Below, in pieces: positions 1-8,011 of a stretch of DNA of 64,000 bases; position 1 is the first letter of the stretch, and each line of letters begins with the position of its first letter. The stretch lies in contig JAEUVV010000011.1 of the NCBI GenBank assembly GCA_016786705.1, positions 1-64,000 of the forward strand, written 5' to 3'. Source of the stretch: Taibaiella sp. GTDB lineage: Bacteria > Bacteroidota > Bacteroidia > Chitinophagales > Chitinophagaceae. Made by a program: the position numbers and the translations under genes. The notes below the pieces were generated by a model. The model was not told where the DNA came from. It was given only the letters and a program-made list of their open reading frames with translations, and searched no databases.

Positions 1-1
1 A

Positions 2-1621
2 CAAAAGACCAATAGCAAGAGCTCTGAGAAAGCCTGGTACCAATATGCCGGTGGCGAGCGTATCCGCAAATACGTAGATAAGGGCAACATCAAAGAGGAA
101 AGAATCTATTTGGGTGGCTTTGAAATCTACCGTAAATTTGAGGGAAGTTCTTTGACTATTGAGCGCACTACGGTGCATGTCTCTGATGATGCAGGCCGCA
201 TTGCTATGCTGGAAAAACGTACCGTGGGCACGGATGATGCAGCGGAAACTTTAACGCGCTATGTGTACAGCAATCACCTGCAATCCGCTTCTTTAGAGTT
301 AGACGGAATAGGTGATATCATAAGCTACGAGGAGTATCACCCTTATGGTACGACGGCTTTCCAGGCTAAGAACGCTTCCATTAATGCGGTGGCTAAGCGG
401 TACCGCTACACCGGTAAGGAACGAGATGAGGAATCAGGCTTGTATTATCACGGGGCAAGGTATTATATTCCCTGGTTGTGCAGGTGGACGGCCATTGATC
501 CGATGGAAAGTAAGTATGCAGGCATGAGTCCGTATAACTATTCCTTTAATAACCCAATCATGTGGAATGATCCAAGTGGGGCAGAGCCGGATGGAGTGGC
601 AATGGCTTCAGTAGTAGAACAACCAGATGGAACTATAACCGCAACGGCTAATAAGATGAAAGAAGGACAAAAAGAAGAAACAATTAGCACCTACTCTTAT
701 TCCGGATCTGCTGATATACCACCATCCGATATACAAACGGTAACAAGTACATCCTATTTCCATCTTGGTTCTGATAAATTTGCAAGAGGTTGGTATAAAG
801 AAAGCGAATATGTTAAAATGATGGGAGATGTTATGCTAGGTGCAATACACTCAGTTACCGGAGATACTCCGTTTGGACTAGCAACCTCTAGCCGTTATGG
901 TGGAGATGTAGCGATGGACAAAGCCGATAAAGCGTTTGAGAATTTTAAACAATCTGGTAGTCCTTCCAATGATTTTATTAGTCTAATTGATAAATATTCA
1001 TCAAAGCTAATCCATGATTTTAAAAATGACTATGATTTTCGTCAGAGAGGCGTTGCTTATCTTTCTGATAGTCCAATTGATTTTATAGGTCCAGGGGCAC
1101 TCAAATTAGCTTTTTCAGGCGCAAAAGCTAGTGTAAATTTTATGCGGAGTAGCATTACAACGTTTAATACTACTTCCAAAAATTTAATGATGAGGACTAC
1201 AGCGAACTTAGCTGATGATTTAGCTACTAAAGGTACAGGTGGAAAGCTGATTGGATTTGGTAGTGACGCTGCAATAACTGAAAACACTAACAATCTAATA
1301 CCTAAAAAAGGATGGTATGATGTAGTTATTCACGGAACCGAAGATGGACTAGCGTTCACTATGAATGGGAAAAAAATTACGCCAGAACAATTATACAAAA
1401 ATATGATTGACAATGGGTATGTACAAGGAACTAATATCAGATTAATGTCTTGCTTTTCCGGTTCTTTAGATAAAGGTGCAGCTTATCAACTTTCTAAACT
1501 TGCAAAGGCTAATGTTGTTGCTCCTACCAATTCAATGTGGATTGCTAACGGTCAAGGATTCTTGCCTGCAGGTCGATTGATGGTGGACTTTGGAGGATGG
1601 TTTAAATTTTTCAAACATTAA
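2..1621 (+). CDS. Rhs-family polymorphic toxin, 3' part (5' end outside window)
   Basis: The reading frame is open from base 2, so this is the 3' part of a longer Rhs/YD-repeat gene; the TTG at 110 is only an internal codon. The conserved Rhs core end includes RYRYTGKERDEESGLYYHGA, then WLCRWTAIDP and a DPSG motif near base 585. After it the sequence becomes AT-rich and unique, which is the usual core/toxin-tip junction. The last ~110 residues contain VVIHGTEDG and, about 45 residues later, RLMSCFSGS. A His-Gly followed by a Ser-Cys is the dyad layout of clan CD (caspase-like) cysteine peptidases, so a protease toxin is possible but unproven. It is probably the only expressed Rhs gene of the array, with four silent tips behind it. 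Confidence 0.85.
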   Translation, partial: QKTNSKSSEKAWYQYAGGERIRKYVDKGNIKEERIYLGGFEIYRKFEGSSLTIERTTVHVSDDAGRIAMLEKRTVGTDDAAETLTRYVYSNHLQSASLELDGIGDIISYEEYHPYGTTAFQAKNASINAVAKRYRYTGKERDEESGLYYHGARYYIPWLCRWTAIDPMESKYAGMSPYNYSFNNPIMWNDPSGAEPDGVAMASVVEQPDGTITATANKMKEGQKEETISTYSYSGSADIPPSDIQTVTSTSYFHLGSDKFARGWYKESEYVKMMGDVMLGAIHSVTGDTPFGLATSSRYGGDVAMDKADKAFENFKQSGSPSNDFISLIDKYSSKLIHDFKNDYDFRQRGVAYLSDSPIDFIGPGALKLAFSGAKASVNFMRSSITTFNTTSKNLMMRTTANLADDLATKGTGGKLIGFGSDAAITENTNNLIPKKGWYDVVIHGTEDGLAFTMNGKKITPEQLYKNMIDNGYVQGTNIRLMSCFSGSLDKGAAYQLSKLAKANVVAPTNSMWIANGQGFLPAGRLMVDFGGWFKFFKH

Positions 1622-1650
1622 TAAAATTAAAAACTAAACAATTAAATATT

Positions 1651-2037
1651 ATGAACTTTACAGGACTGAGATATGAATACGATAGACATTTAATTCATTC
1701 TAAATTCTTTTTGAAGGATGTCAGATTACGTACACTATCGTCATCGGAAGAAGGTGCTGTACAAGAGTATTTAAACAAGGCTAGCATTGTTTTTTCAAAA
1801 ACTCTTGCACTATATGATGGGGATACTTTTATAGCTCCGTATATGTTACTTTCTGACGGGGAATGGGTTTGGCCTAGTTATTTATCTTATTTTATTAGTA
1901 AGGAAAAACAAATTTCGGAAACTTTCTTTGATTACATAAAGAAGAATAATTTTGTAATATCGCCTATATCTCAAGATGTATATGCTGAAATTAGATATTT
2001 TATAGAAAAAGAAATGCTAGGGATAGATAATGGGTAG
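1651..2037 (+). CDS. Hypothetical protein, immunity candidate for Rhs tip 1
   Basis: A 128-residue protein with no signal peptide or membrane segment; family not recognised. It starts with ATG 29 nt after the Rhs toxin stop on the same strand, in the position where Rhs and CDI systems encode the cognate immunity protein. It is AT-rich like the toxin tip and unlike the Rhs core. Its stop codon lies inside the repeated cassette boundary (GGTAGTGTT). The immunity role is inferred from position only. Confidence 0.65.
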   Translation: MNFTGLRYEYDRHLIHSKFFLKDVRLRTLSSSEEGAVQEYLNKASIVFSKTLALYDGDTFIAPYMLLSDGEWVWPSYLSYFISKEKQISETFFDYIKKNNFVISPISQDVYAEIRYFIEKEMLGIDNG

Positions 2038-2101
2038 TGTTCACTATTCTGGCGTTATTATTTTAAATAATTGATAATAAATAATAATTATTGCTAATTT
2101 T
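2033..2101 (+). repeat. Cassette downstream boundary repeat (copy 1 of 4)
   Basis: Starts at GGTAGTGTT around the immunity stop and runs through TTTTAAATAATTGATAAT into TAATTTTAAGG at the terminator. Related copies lie at about 3887-3967, 5972-6058 and 10125-10200, each directly after the small gene of a cassette. A weaker trace (GTAATGTTACTT) is at 7881. The copies make the right-hand edges of the cassettes alike although the genes inside are unrelated. Confidence 0.7.
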
Positions 2102-2139
2102 AAGGTAGGTGATATAAAATATATCGCCTACCTTTTTTG
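2102..2139 (+). terminator. Intrinsic terminator after Rhs cassette 1
   Basis: AAGGTAGGTGATATA pairs with TATATCGCCTACCTT around a short A loop (one mismatched step), followed by a T run. Related hairpins with the same AAGGTAGG/CCTACCTT arms follow cassettes 2, 3 and 4, so it is part of the duplicated unit. Confidence 0.85.
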
Positions 2140-2217
2140 TTTATAAATCAGCAATAAGCTTTACCGTAAATTTGATACGTCTTCGGGCACTAGTTCTTTG
2201 ACACATTCGACAGACTC

Positions 2218-3630
2218 TTGCTTGTTTTAGAAAGGCAAACCGTACACATCTCTGATGATGCCGGCCGAATCGCTATGCTGGAAAAACGTACTATAGGTAC
2301 CGATGATGCGGAGGAAGTACTGACAAGATATGTCTATAGCAATCATCTTCAATCTGCGTCTTTAGAGTTAGATGAAGAAGCAGATATCATCAGTTACGAA
2401 GAGTATCATCCTTATGGCACTACCGCCTTCCAGGCTAAGAACGCTTCAATTAATGCCGTAGCTAAACGATACCGCTACACCGGTAAAGAAAGGGACGAAG
2501 AATCCGGGCTCTACTACCACGGTGCAAGGTATTATATCCCATGGCTATGTAGGTGGACGGCGATTGATCCATTGGAGAGTAAATACGCAGGCATGAGCCC
2601 GTATAATTACTGTGAAAATAATCCTATTAAGAACATTGATGATGATGGCAGGGATATTATTACGATAACGGAAAAATATACTACCACAACTACAACTTTT
2701 GGATCTAAATATGGCAATGATGCTTCAACTAGTAATAGAAGTAAATCACTATCTGTCAATGTTGAGAAAAGGAAAGGAGCGGACATTTTTATTTATAAAA
2801 AAGTAACTCAAAGTATACAGGTTCGTAATGAATATAATTTTAAGAAAAATAGTTGGGATCAGTCTGCTATACAATCAGGGGAACATACTTATTATCAAAA
2901 AACATTAAATCCATTTAACCCTAATAGCGCAACTGGAGCGACAACACATCTAGGGTATTGGATGCAGGATTTGTTAACATATAAAATAAATGATTTAGAC
3001 AGTACTACTATTGGCAAAGTAATGAGTTATGACAAAAACTTCAGTGCTTATATGACTAACAGACACAAAGCTTCTGTTCAGTGGCAGGAGAGAGGTAGTA
3101 CTTTGAATACATTAGACGCATTTGCACCACAATATGCTCATGTAATGTTTGGATTGGCTTTAGGGGAGGTTTTTGCACTAGCTAAAACAACTCAGCCACG
3201 ATTTTTATTTAGGGGAACCTCTAAAGGATATCCAGGAAGTCCCGCATTAATAGAATTGAATATAACTCCAACTTCTTTAGATCCAGCAAAAGCGACTGTA
3301 TTCGCAACTGCCAGTGAGAAATATGGCCAAGGTGTTTTACACATAGCGGATATTGCAAATGACCTTAAAGGAGTATCAAGAGTTGAAGGGAATGTGATTA
3401 GTAAATTAGAAGCGGAAGTTCCAGTAAACATATCGCCAACAGAATTTGCAAATAAAGCCAACACAACCATATCTTCTGCTCAAGCTAGAACAATTTTGAA
3501 AGATATGGGAATAAATATTCCATCAAATATTACTAATAGTACCATAAGTCCAGTGTTGGAATCTTTGCCAAATATGACACAACAACAAATACAAACATTT
3601 GTGAATAGAGCTAAAAATTTAACTAGATAA
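2218..3630 (+). CDS. Orphan Rhs tip 2 with ADP-ribosyltransferase-like C-terminus
   Basis: A 5'-truncated Rhs core copy (about 150 residues up to NNPIKNIDDDGRD) fused to a unique C-terminal region. There is no ATG or obvious promoter. Upstream core sequence is present (LYRKFDTSSGTSSL), but a 1-nt loss in a short insertion near 2212 shifts the frame, so the open frame begins after that point (TTG 2218). The tip contains RFLFRGTSKGYPGS, then TVFATASEKYGQGVLHI and an acidic EAEVPVNISPTEF block. An RGT start, a serine/threonine-rich strand and a late Glu resemble ADP-ribosyltransferase toxins, but the assignment is tentative. It is probably a silent spare tip. Confidence 0.7.
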   Translation: MLVLERQTVHISDDAGRIAMLEKRTIGTDDAEEVLTRYVYSNHLQSASLELDEEADIISYEEYHPYGTTAFQAKNASINAVAKRYRYTGKERDEESGLYYHGARYYIPWLCRWTAIDPLESKYAGMSPYNYCENNPIKNIDDDGRDIITITEKYTTTTTTFGSKYGNDASTSNRSKSLSVNVEKRKGADIFIYKKVTQSIQVRNEYNFKKNSWDQSAIQSGEHTYYQKTLNPFNPNSATGATTHLGYWMQDLLTYKINDLDSTTIGKVMSYDKNFSAYMTNRHKASVQWQERGSTLNTLDAFAPQYAHVMFGLALGEVFALAKTTQPRFLFRGTSKGYPGSPALIELNITPTSLDPAKATVFATASEKYGQGVLHIADIANDLKGVSRVEGNVISKLEAEVPVNISPTEFANKANTTISSAQARTILKDMGINIPSNITNSTISPVLESLPNMTQQQIQTFVNRAKNLTR

Positions 3631-3632
3631 AA

Positions 3633-3890
3633 ATGAATGAAGCGTTTGAAATACACATAGTAAATGAAAAAAAAGACAATGATACTTTTTTTTATGACAT
3701 TGGAGGTAGAGTCTTAACAAAGATTTCGGTAGGTATGGTTTTATATACATCATCTAATGATGCATATATTATTATTTCCATAAAATCTTATAATAGAAAT
3801 ATTGACAATGCGTATCCTCCAATGGGGTGTGAAATAGCTATAAAAGGAGAAGTAAAATTAAAAGTGAACAAAACACTATATATTCGGTAG
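3633..3890 (+). CDS. Small hypothetical protein, immunity candidate for Rhs tip 2
   Basis: An 85-residue protein starting 2 nt after the tip 2 stop, rich in Ile, Lys and Asn, with no signal peptide or recognised domain. The tight spacing suggests translation coupled to the toxin. Its stop codon falls in the repeated boundary GGTAGTGTTACTT. The immunity role is inferred from position. Confidence 0.65.
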   Translation: MNEAFEIHIVNEKKDNDTFFYDIGGRVLTKISVGMVLYTSSNDAYIIISIKSYNRNIDNAYPPMGCEIAIKGEVKLKVNKTLYIR

Positions 3891-3967
3891 TGTTACTTTG
3901 TGTTGCTATTGTTGAATTATTATTTTAAATAATTGATAATCAACAAATAGTAATTCTTATTAATTTT
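3887..3967 (+). repeat. Cassette downstream boundary repeat (copy 2 of 4)
   Basis: GGTAGTGTTACTTTGTGTTG, then TTTTAAATAATTGATAATCA and TATTAATTTTAAGG. It closely matches the sequences after cassettes 1, 3 and 5. Confidence 0.7.
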
Positions 3968-4003
3968 AAGGTGGGCGGTATAATTGTACCGCCTACCTTA
4001 TTT
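3968..4003 (+). terminator. Intrinsic terminator after Rhs cassette 2
   Basis: AAGGTGGGCGGTA and TACCGCCTACCTT form a stem around TAATTG, followed by ATTTT. It is a variant of the hairpin after cassettes 1, 3 and 4. Confidence 0.8.
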
Positions 4004-4106
4004 TATGCCTATGTAAGTAAGCAAACAGCTTTACCATCTACCGTAAATTCGAGGGAAATTCTTTGACACATTCGACAAGCTCAGTGCTTGTTTTAGAAAG
4101 GCAACG

Positions 4107-5483
4107 GTGCACGTCTCTGATCCACGAACTTCGTTGGGGACAAGTGCCGGGCGTATTGCCATGCTCGAAAAGCGGTCCATTGGTACGGATGATAGTCTAC
4201 CTACTTTAACCAGGTATGTTAACTCCAACCATCTTCAATCTGCAAGTTTAGAGCTGGACGGAGCTGCTAATATTATCTCTTACGAAGAGTATCATCCTTA
4301 TGGCACGACAGCCTTCCAGGCCAAGAATGCTTCCATTAATGCCGTAGCTAAACGGTACAGATATACTGGCAAGGAAAGGGACGAGGAATCGGGCTTGTAT
4401 TACCACGGAGCAAGGTATTATATACCATGGTTATGTAGGTGGACGGCGAGCGATCCATTGGAGAATGAATATGCGGGCTGGTCACCCTACCACTATGTTA
4501 AATGTAACCCTGTAATGGATACAGATAGTACCGGTATGGGAGGAGATAAGGATGACGCTACTCAATCTAAAGGTACAGTAACTGTTAGTTTCTATCCAGG
4601 GGGTGCTGTGAGAGGAAAAGATCCCGATGCTGTTGGAGCTGACCAAATGACACTTACCACGACCGGTTTTGTCCCCAACAAACCCAATGGTAAAGATGAC
4701 TGGATTGAAGCGATAACACAAGTAAATCAAAAAACATCTAACACAAATCCTAGTTTCAAGTCGATGGGTATTACGGACATTAAACAGATTGGGATTTATC
4801 TCAATAAACTAAAAGAAGAAGGATATACTATCGGTAATATAATTATATCAGCGCATAGTAGTACAGCGAGTCAATTCTGGTTGGGAGGTAGACATGATTT
4901 CTCTAAAAGTTTTATTGATAAAGTATATGCGAAACAACTTCAGCCTTATCTAAGCCCCAATTCAAAAGTTGTGCTTAATATGTGTAATTTCGGAGCAGGT
5001 GAAAATCCGCAAGATGCACAAAACATGATTGATTATTTTTCCAAAGCTATTAATGCGCCCGTTTTTGCATCTATGACATTTGGAAGTGGCAATCCAGATG
5101 CTTTCAACCTAAAAAATAGTGGTGTGATTATGAATACTACTTTAAATATGTCTGAATATTTACCCGGTGGAGGGCATAACGTTAATAGTTACAAACCAAA
5201 TTCTGTAAAGTATGAAAAGATGTATTATAGTACATCTCCCACATCAACACCACTTTCCAGAGAGGCGTATGAGCAGCAATTCAATACCATTGCCCGTAAA
5301 GATGCCAATATTCCAAATGGAAGGCCAGTACTCAATCTTTCTGTAAGTCATACTGGAAAAATAACTTTTGACTCAAGTGCCCAAGCTCTAAAAAAGCAAT
5401 TTCAATTAAATTCACAAAAAATGATTAAAATAAGATCCTTAGAATATACTCCTACTTGGATAAAACCATATATTATAAAATGA
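4107..5483 (+). CDS. Orphan Rhs tip 3, possible caspase-like toxin
   Basis: A truncated Rhs core copy followed by a unique C-terminal region of about 310 residues. The upstream core remnant (IYRKFEGNSLTHST) is out of frame with the main frame because 2 nt are missing near 4103; the open frame then starts at GTG 4107. The tip contains NIIISAHSSTASQFWLGG and, about 50 residues later, KVVLNMCNFGAGE. A His and a Cys at strand ends with this spacing recall clan CD cysteine peptidases, as in tip 1, but the two tips do not look alike otherwise. The stop overlaps the next start as ATGA. Confidence 0.7.
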   Translation: MHVSDPRTSLGTSAGRIAMLEKRSIGTDDSLPTLTRYVNSNHLQSASLELDGAANIISYEEYHPYGTTAFQAKNASINAVAKRYRYTGKERDEESGLYYHGARYYIPWLCRWTASDPLENEYAGWSPYHYVKCNPVMDTDSTGMGGDKDDATQSKGTVTVSFYPGGAVRGKDPDAVGADQMTLTTTGFVPNKPNGKDDWIEAITQVNQKTSNTNPSFKSMGITDIKQIGIYLNKLKEEGYTIGNIIISAHSSTASQFWLGGRHDFSKSFIDKVYAKQLQPYLSPNSKVVLNMCNFGAGENPQDAQNMIDYFSKAINAPVFASMTFGSGNPDAFNLKNSGVIMNTTLNMSEYLPGGGHNVNSYKPNSVKYEKMYYSTSPTSTPLSREAYEQQFNTIARKDANIPNGRPVLNLSVSHTGKITFDSSAQALKKQFQLNSQKMIKIRSLEYTPTWIKPYIIK

Positions 5484-5956
5484 TGATTAAAAAGTTAATT
5501 CCGATAGCCCTTGTTTTTTTATTCTCATGTAATAGTGAGCAAATAGAAAACTCAAAAGTTTCACAAAAAGATACCATTGTTCAAACAAACAGTAAATGGG
5601 AAAAGCAGATTATTTCAAACTATAACGAACAGTTTCCAGAAATATACGCTTATTCAATTAAATGGGATAATGGAGATTCATTAGTTACGTACAATGTTAT
5701 AAGCAAATATAAAGACTCATTAGCACCCATTGAACTAGATAATTTGATTATTAAGTCTAAAGATATATCTATTAATGTTGGGTTTATAAATATAGGTTAT
5801 AAGGAAAACTTACCCAGTTTTTCATATAACTTTTCTGATATTGATAAAAAGAGAATTGACTATATATCAATTCGCCCAGATTCATTAGATATGAAAAGAA
5901 ACCAGAAGGAGAGAGAAATATTTGAGGACAGTTTAGCTAACCAACTTTTTAAGTAG
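5480..5956 (+). CDS. Lipoprotein, immunity candidate for Rhs tip 3
   Basis: The best start is ATG 5480, which overlaps the toxin stop as ATGA and gives MMIKKLIPIALVFLFSC: a signal peptide with a lipobox Cys at residue 17. The mature protein is about 140 residues, polar, with no family recognised. A lipid-anchored immunity protein would neutralise a toxin arriving outside the cytoplasm, which is a clue to where tip 3 acts (inference). The start/stop overlap suggests coupled translation. Confidence 0.7.
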   Translation: MMIKKLIPIALVFLFSCNSEQIENSKVSQKDTIVQTNSKWEKQIISNYNEQFPEIYAYSIKWDNGDSLVTYNVISKYKDSLAPIELDNLIIKSKDISINVGFINIGYKENLPSFSYNFSDIDKKRIDYISIRPDSLDMKRNQKEREIFEDSLANQLFK

Positions 5957-5971
5957 ATAACTTACGAAGAA

Positions 5972-6058
5972 ATGGCGGTAGTTTTACTTAGTGTTGGCAT
6001 TAAAACACTATTGCATTAAAACACTGATAATCAATAAATAATAATTCTTATTAATTTT
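5972..6058 (+). repeat. Cassette downstream boundary repeat (copy 3 of 4)
   Basis: GGTAGTTTTACTTAGTGTTGG, then ACTGATAATCAATAAATAAT and TTATTAATTTTAAGG. Same boundary as after cassettes 1, 2 and 5, here 15 nt past the small gene's stop. Confidence 0.65.
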
Positions 6059-6094
6059 AAGGTAGGTGGTATAAATATACCGCCTACCTATTTT
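6059..6094 (+). terminator. Intrinsic terminator after Rhs cassette 3
   Basis: AGGTAGGTGGTATA pairs with TATACCGCCTACCT, followed by ATTTT. It belongs to the same repeated hairpin family. Confidence 0.8.
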
Positions 6095-6161
6095 ATGCTT
6101 ATATGTAAGTAACCATTTTGAAATCTACCGTAAATTTGATACGTCTTCGGGCACTAGTTCT

Positions 6162-7556
6162 TTGATTTTAGAGCGTACTACAGTACATATCTCGGATCCA
6201 CCAACTGCGTTGGGGACAGGTGCAGGCCGCATCGCCATGCTGGAAAAGCGTATCATTGGTACCGATGATGCGGAGGAAGTACTGACAAGATATGTCTATA
6301 GCAATCATCTTCAATCTGCGTCTTTAGAGCTGGATGAATATGCGAACATTATCTCTTACGAAGAGTATCATCCTTATGGTACAACCGCCTTCCAGGCTAA
6401 GAACGCTTCCATTAATGCCGTAGCTAAACGATACCGCTATACCGGTAAGAAAAGGGATGAAGAATCAGGTTTGTATTACCACGGAGCGAGGTATTATATT
6501 CCCTGGTTGTGCAAATGGGTGAGTGTTGATCCGATTAATAATGAAAATTATAACCTTGCTAAAGGCTATGGATTGGAGAAAAATCTGGAAAGAGACTTTA
6601 TTGAGTTATCTGCATCATCATATGAGTATTGTTTGAGTAATCCTATTAATTTTAATGATCCTTCAGGAGAGCGTTATCGACCAACAAGTAATTTTGGGCT
6701 TACCTATTCAAGGCCTGCAATTAGTAGTTGGAGTATTAATCCGCAAGGACGTTTTATTCCACAGCGTGGACAGCAAGTTCGCATCCAACCTAGAGGACCA
6801 GTAAATATAGGCCGCCCTGGATTCAGACCAAATCTTGCAATAAGACCTAGTTTGCAACCAGGTAGTATGTGGAGGCCAGCTCTGACAACTCCGGTTGTTG
6901 CACGCCCTCTAATGTATAATAGATCAAATTCAGATGCAAGTTATGTAGTTACTAGACCTATATTAGAAAGTCCGGAGCAGAAATTTAGAAAGTTTGCGCA
7001 AAGTTTGAACGGTGGAAATTCTGCACCCTTTGTATCTATGAGTGCAAAAAAAGAATATGAAAAAGCGCAAAGAATTACAACCGAAATAAGTAATTTAAGT
7101 GAACAAGAAAGAAACCAAATTGCTCATCGTATAGCAACTGGACAAGCTAGCAACCAAGATTTAATCTATGCCCCATTAATTATGCGAGGGACCGGGGGAG
7201 GAACGTTCAGAAATGCAACATTTGGAGATAACTGGCCAAGAGCTAGCCTTAGCGATGCAACTAGAAGATTTACGCCTAATTTTGTCCTTTCAATGACAGA
7301 ACAAAAGTTACAATATTCAGATGCAAATACTGGATTTACAATTTTCTATGATAAAGAAGGTGATTATTTTAGAATTGAAAACTCTACACTAACTGGAAAA
7401 AGAAGATTTGTCGATTTAACAGGGATAGTTCCTAATAATAAAATTGTTGATGGCAGGACCATAGGCCGTAGTCAAGCAGAATATAATCAAGTTACTCACT
7501 TTAAAAATACGGATAGACAAAATGAGAACATTTTACATCACAGTTCCAATAGATAG
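6162..7556 (+). CDS. Orphan Rhs tip 4, toxin of unknown type
   Basis: A truncated Rhs core copy (to FNDPSGERYRP) with its own tip. Here the core remnant upstream (FEIYRKFDTSSGTSSLILER) is in frame with the main frame, unlike in tips 2 and 3, but no ATG precedes it; TTG 6162 is the nominal start. After an Arg/Pro-rich linker the final ~130 residues include YDKEGDYFRIENSTL, FVDLTGIVPNN, RTIGRSQAEYNQ and THFKNTD. Compact basic domains ending in Tyr, Thr and His motifs are common among toxin nucleases, but I cannot name this family. Its 3' end overlaps the next gene by 35 nt. Confidence 0.7.
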   Translation: MILERTTVHISDPPTALGTGAGRIAMLEKRIIGTDDAEEVLTRYVYSNHLQSASLELDEYANIISYEEYHPYGTTAFQAKNASINAVAKRYRYTGKKRDEESGLYYHGARYYIPWLCKWVSVDPINNENYNLAKGYGLEKNLERDFIELSASSYEYCLSNPINFNDPSGERYRPTSNFGLTYSRPAISSWSINPQGRFIPQRGQQVRIQPRGPVNIGRPGFRPNLAIRPSLQPGSMWRPALTTPVVARPLMYNRSNSDASYVVTRPILESPEQKFRKFAQSLNGGNSAPFVSMSAKKEYEKAQRITTEISNLSEQERNQIAHRIATGQASNQDLIYAPLIMRGTGGGTFRNATFGDNWPRASLSDATRRFTPNFVLSMTEQKLQYSDANTGFTIFYDKEGDYFRIENSTLTGKRRFVDLTGIVPNNKIVDGRTIGRSQAEYNQVTHFKNTDRQNENILHHSSNR

Positions 7557-7869
7557 TACTGCTGTTATCGCACTTGACCTAAATCAAGCTACTAACGAGC
7601 AATTAATTGAACTTCATTTAAACGAGAAAGAATTTAAGAAAGTATGGGATAGTGGATTATTTAAATCTATTAATTCCTTGACAGGATCGTTTATAGAAAT
7701 TTCTGAAGATGACAAAGTCGATGACATGATAATTCTAGACAAAGTAATTAACAGCGGTATTTTTAATAATGCAAATTACAACGTGGAAATACAACCTATA
7801 ATTTCGAAAATTAAGGACTTATTTATTGAAGCTAGGAATAGGAGAACCGGCATATTTTTTTACTTTTAA
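7522..7869 (+). CDS. Small hypothetical protein, immunity candidate for Rhs tip 4
   Basis: A 115-residue acidic protein with no signal peptide. It starts at ATG 7522 inside the last 35 nt of the tip 4 coding sequence in another frame, so the two are translationally linked. An acidic partner fits a basic nuclease-like toxin. The immunity role is inferred from position and charge. Confidence 0.65.
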   Translation: MRTFYITVPIDSTAVIALDLNQATNEQLIELHLNEKEFKKVWDSGLFKSINSLTGSFIEISEDDKVDDMIILDKVINSGIFNNANYNVEIQPIISKIKDLFIEARNRRTGIFFYF

Positions 7870-7909
7870 GTATTAAGAAGTAATGTTACTTATGATTGTT
7901 ATTAATTTT

Positions 7910-7944
7910 AAGGTAGGTGGTATTAATACCGCCTACCTTACTTT
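7910..7944 (+). terminator. Intrinsic terminator after Rhs cassette 4
   Basis: AAGGTAGGTGGTATTA pairs with TAATACCGCCTACCTT. It is the fourth copy of the cassette-end hairpin. Confidence 0.8.
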
Positions 7945-8011
7945 ATGTCCTTATGTCAGTAAGCGGTTTGAAATCTAACGTAAATTTGATACGTCTTCGG
8001 GCACTAGTTCT

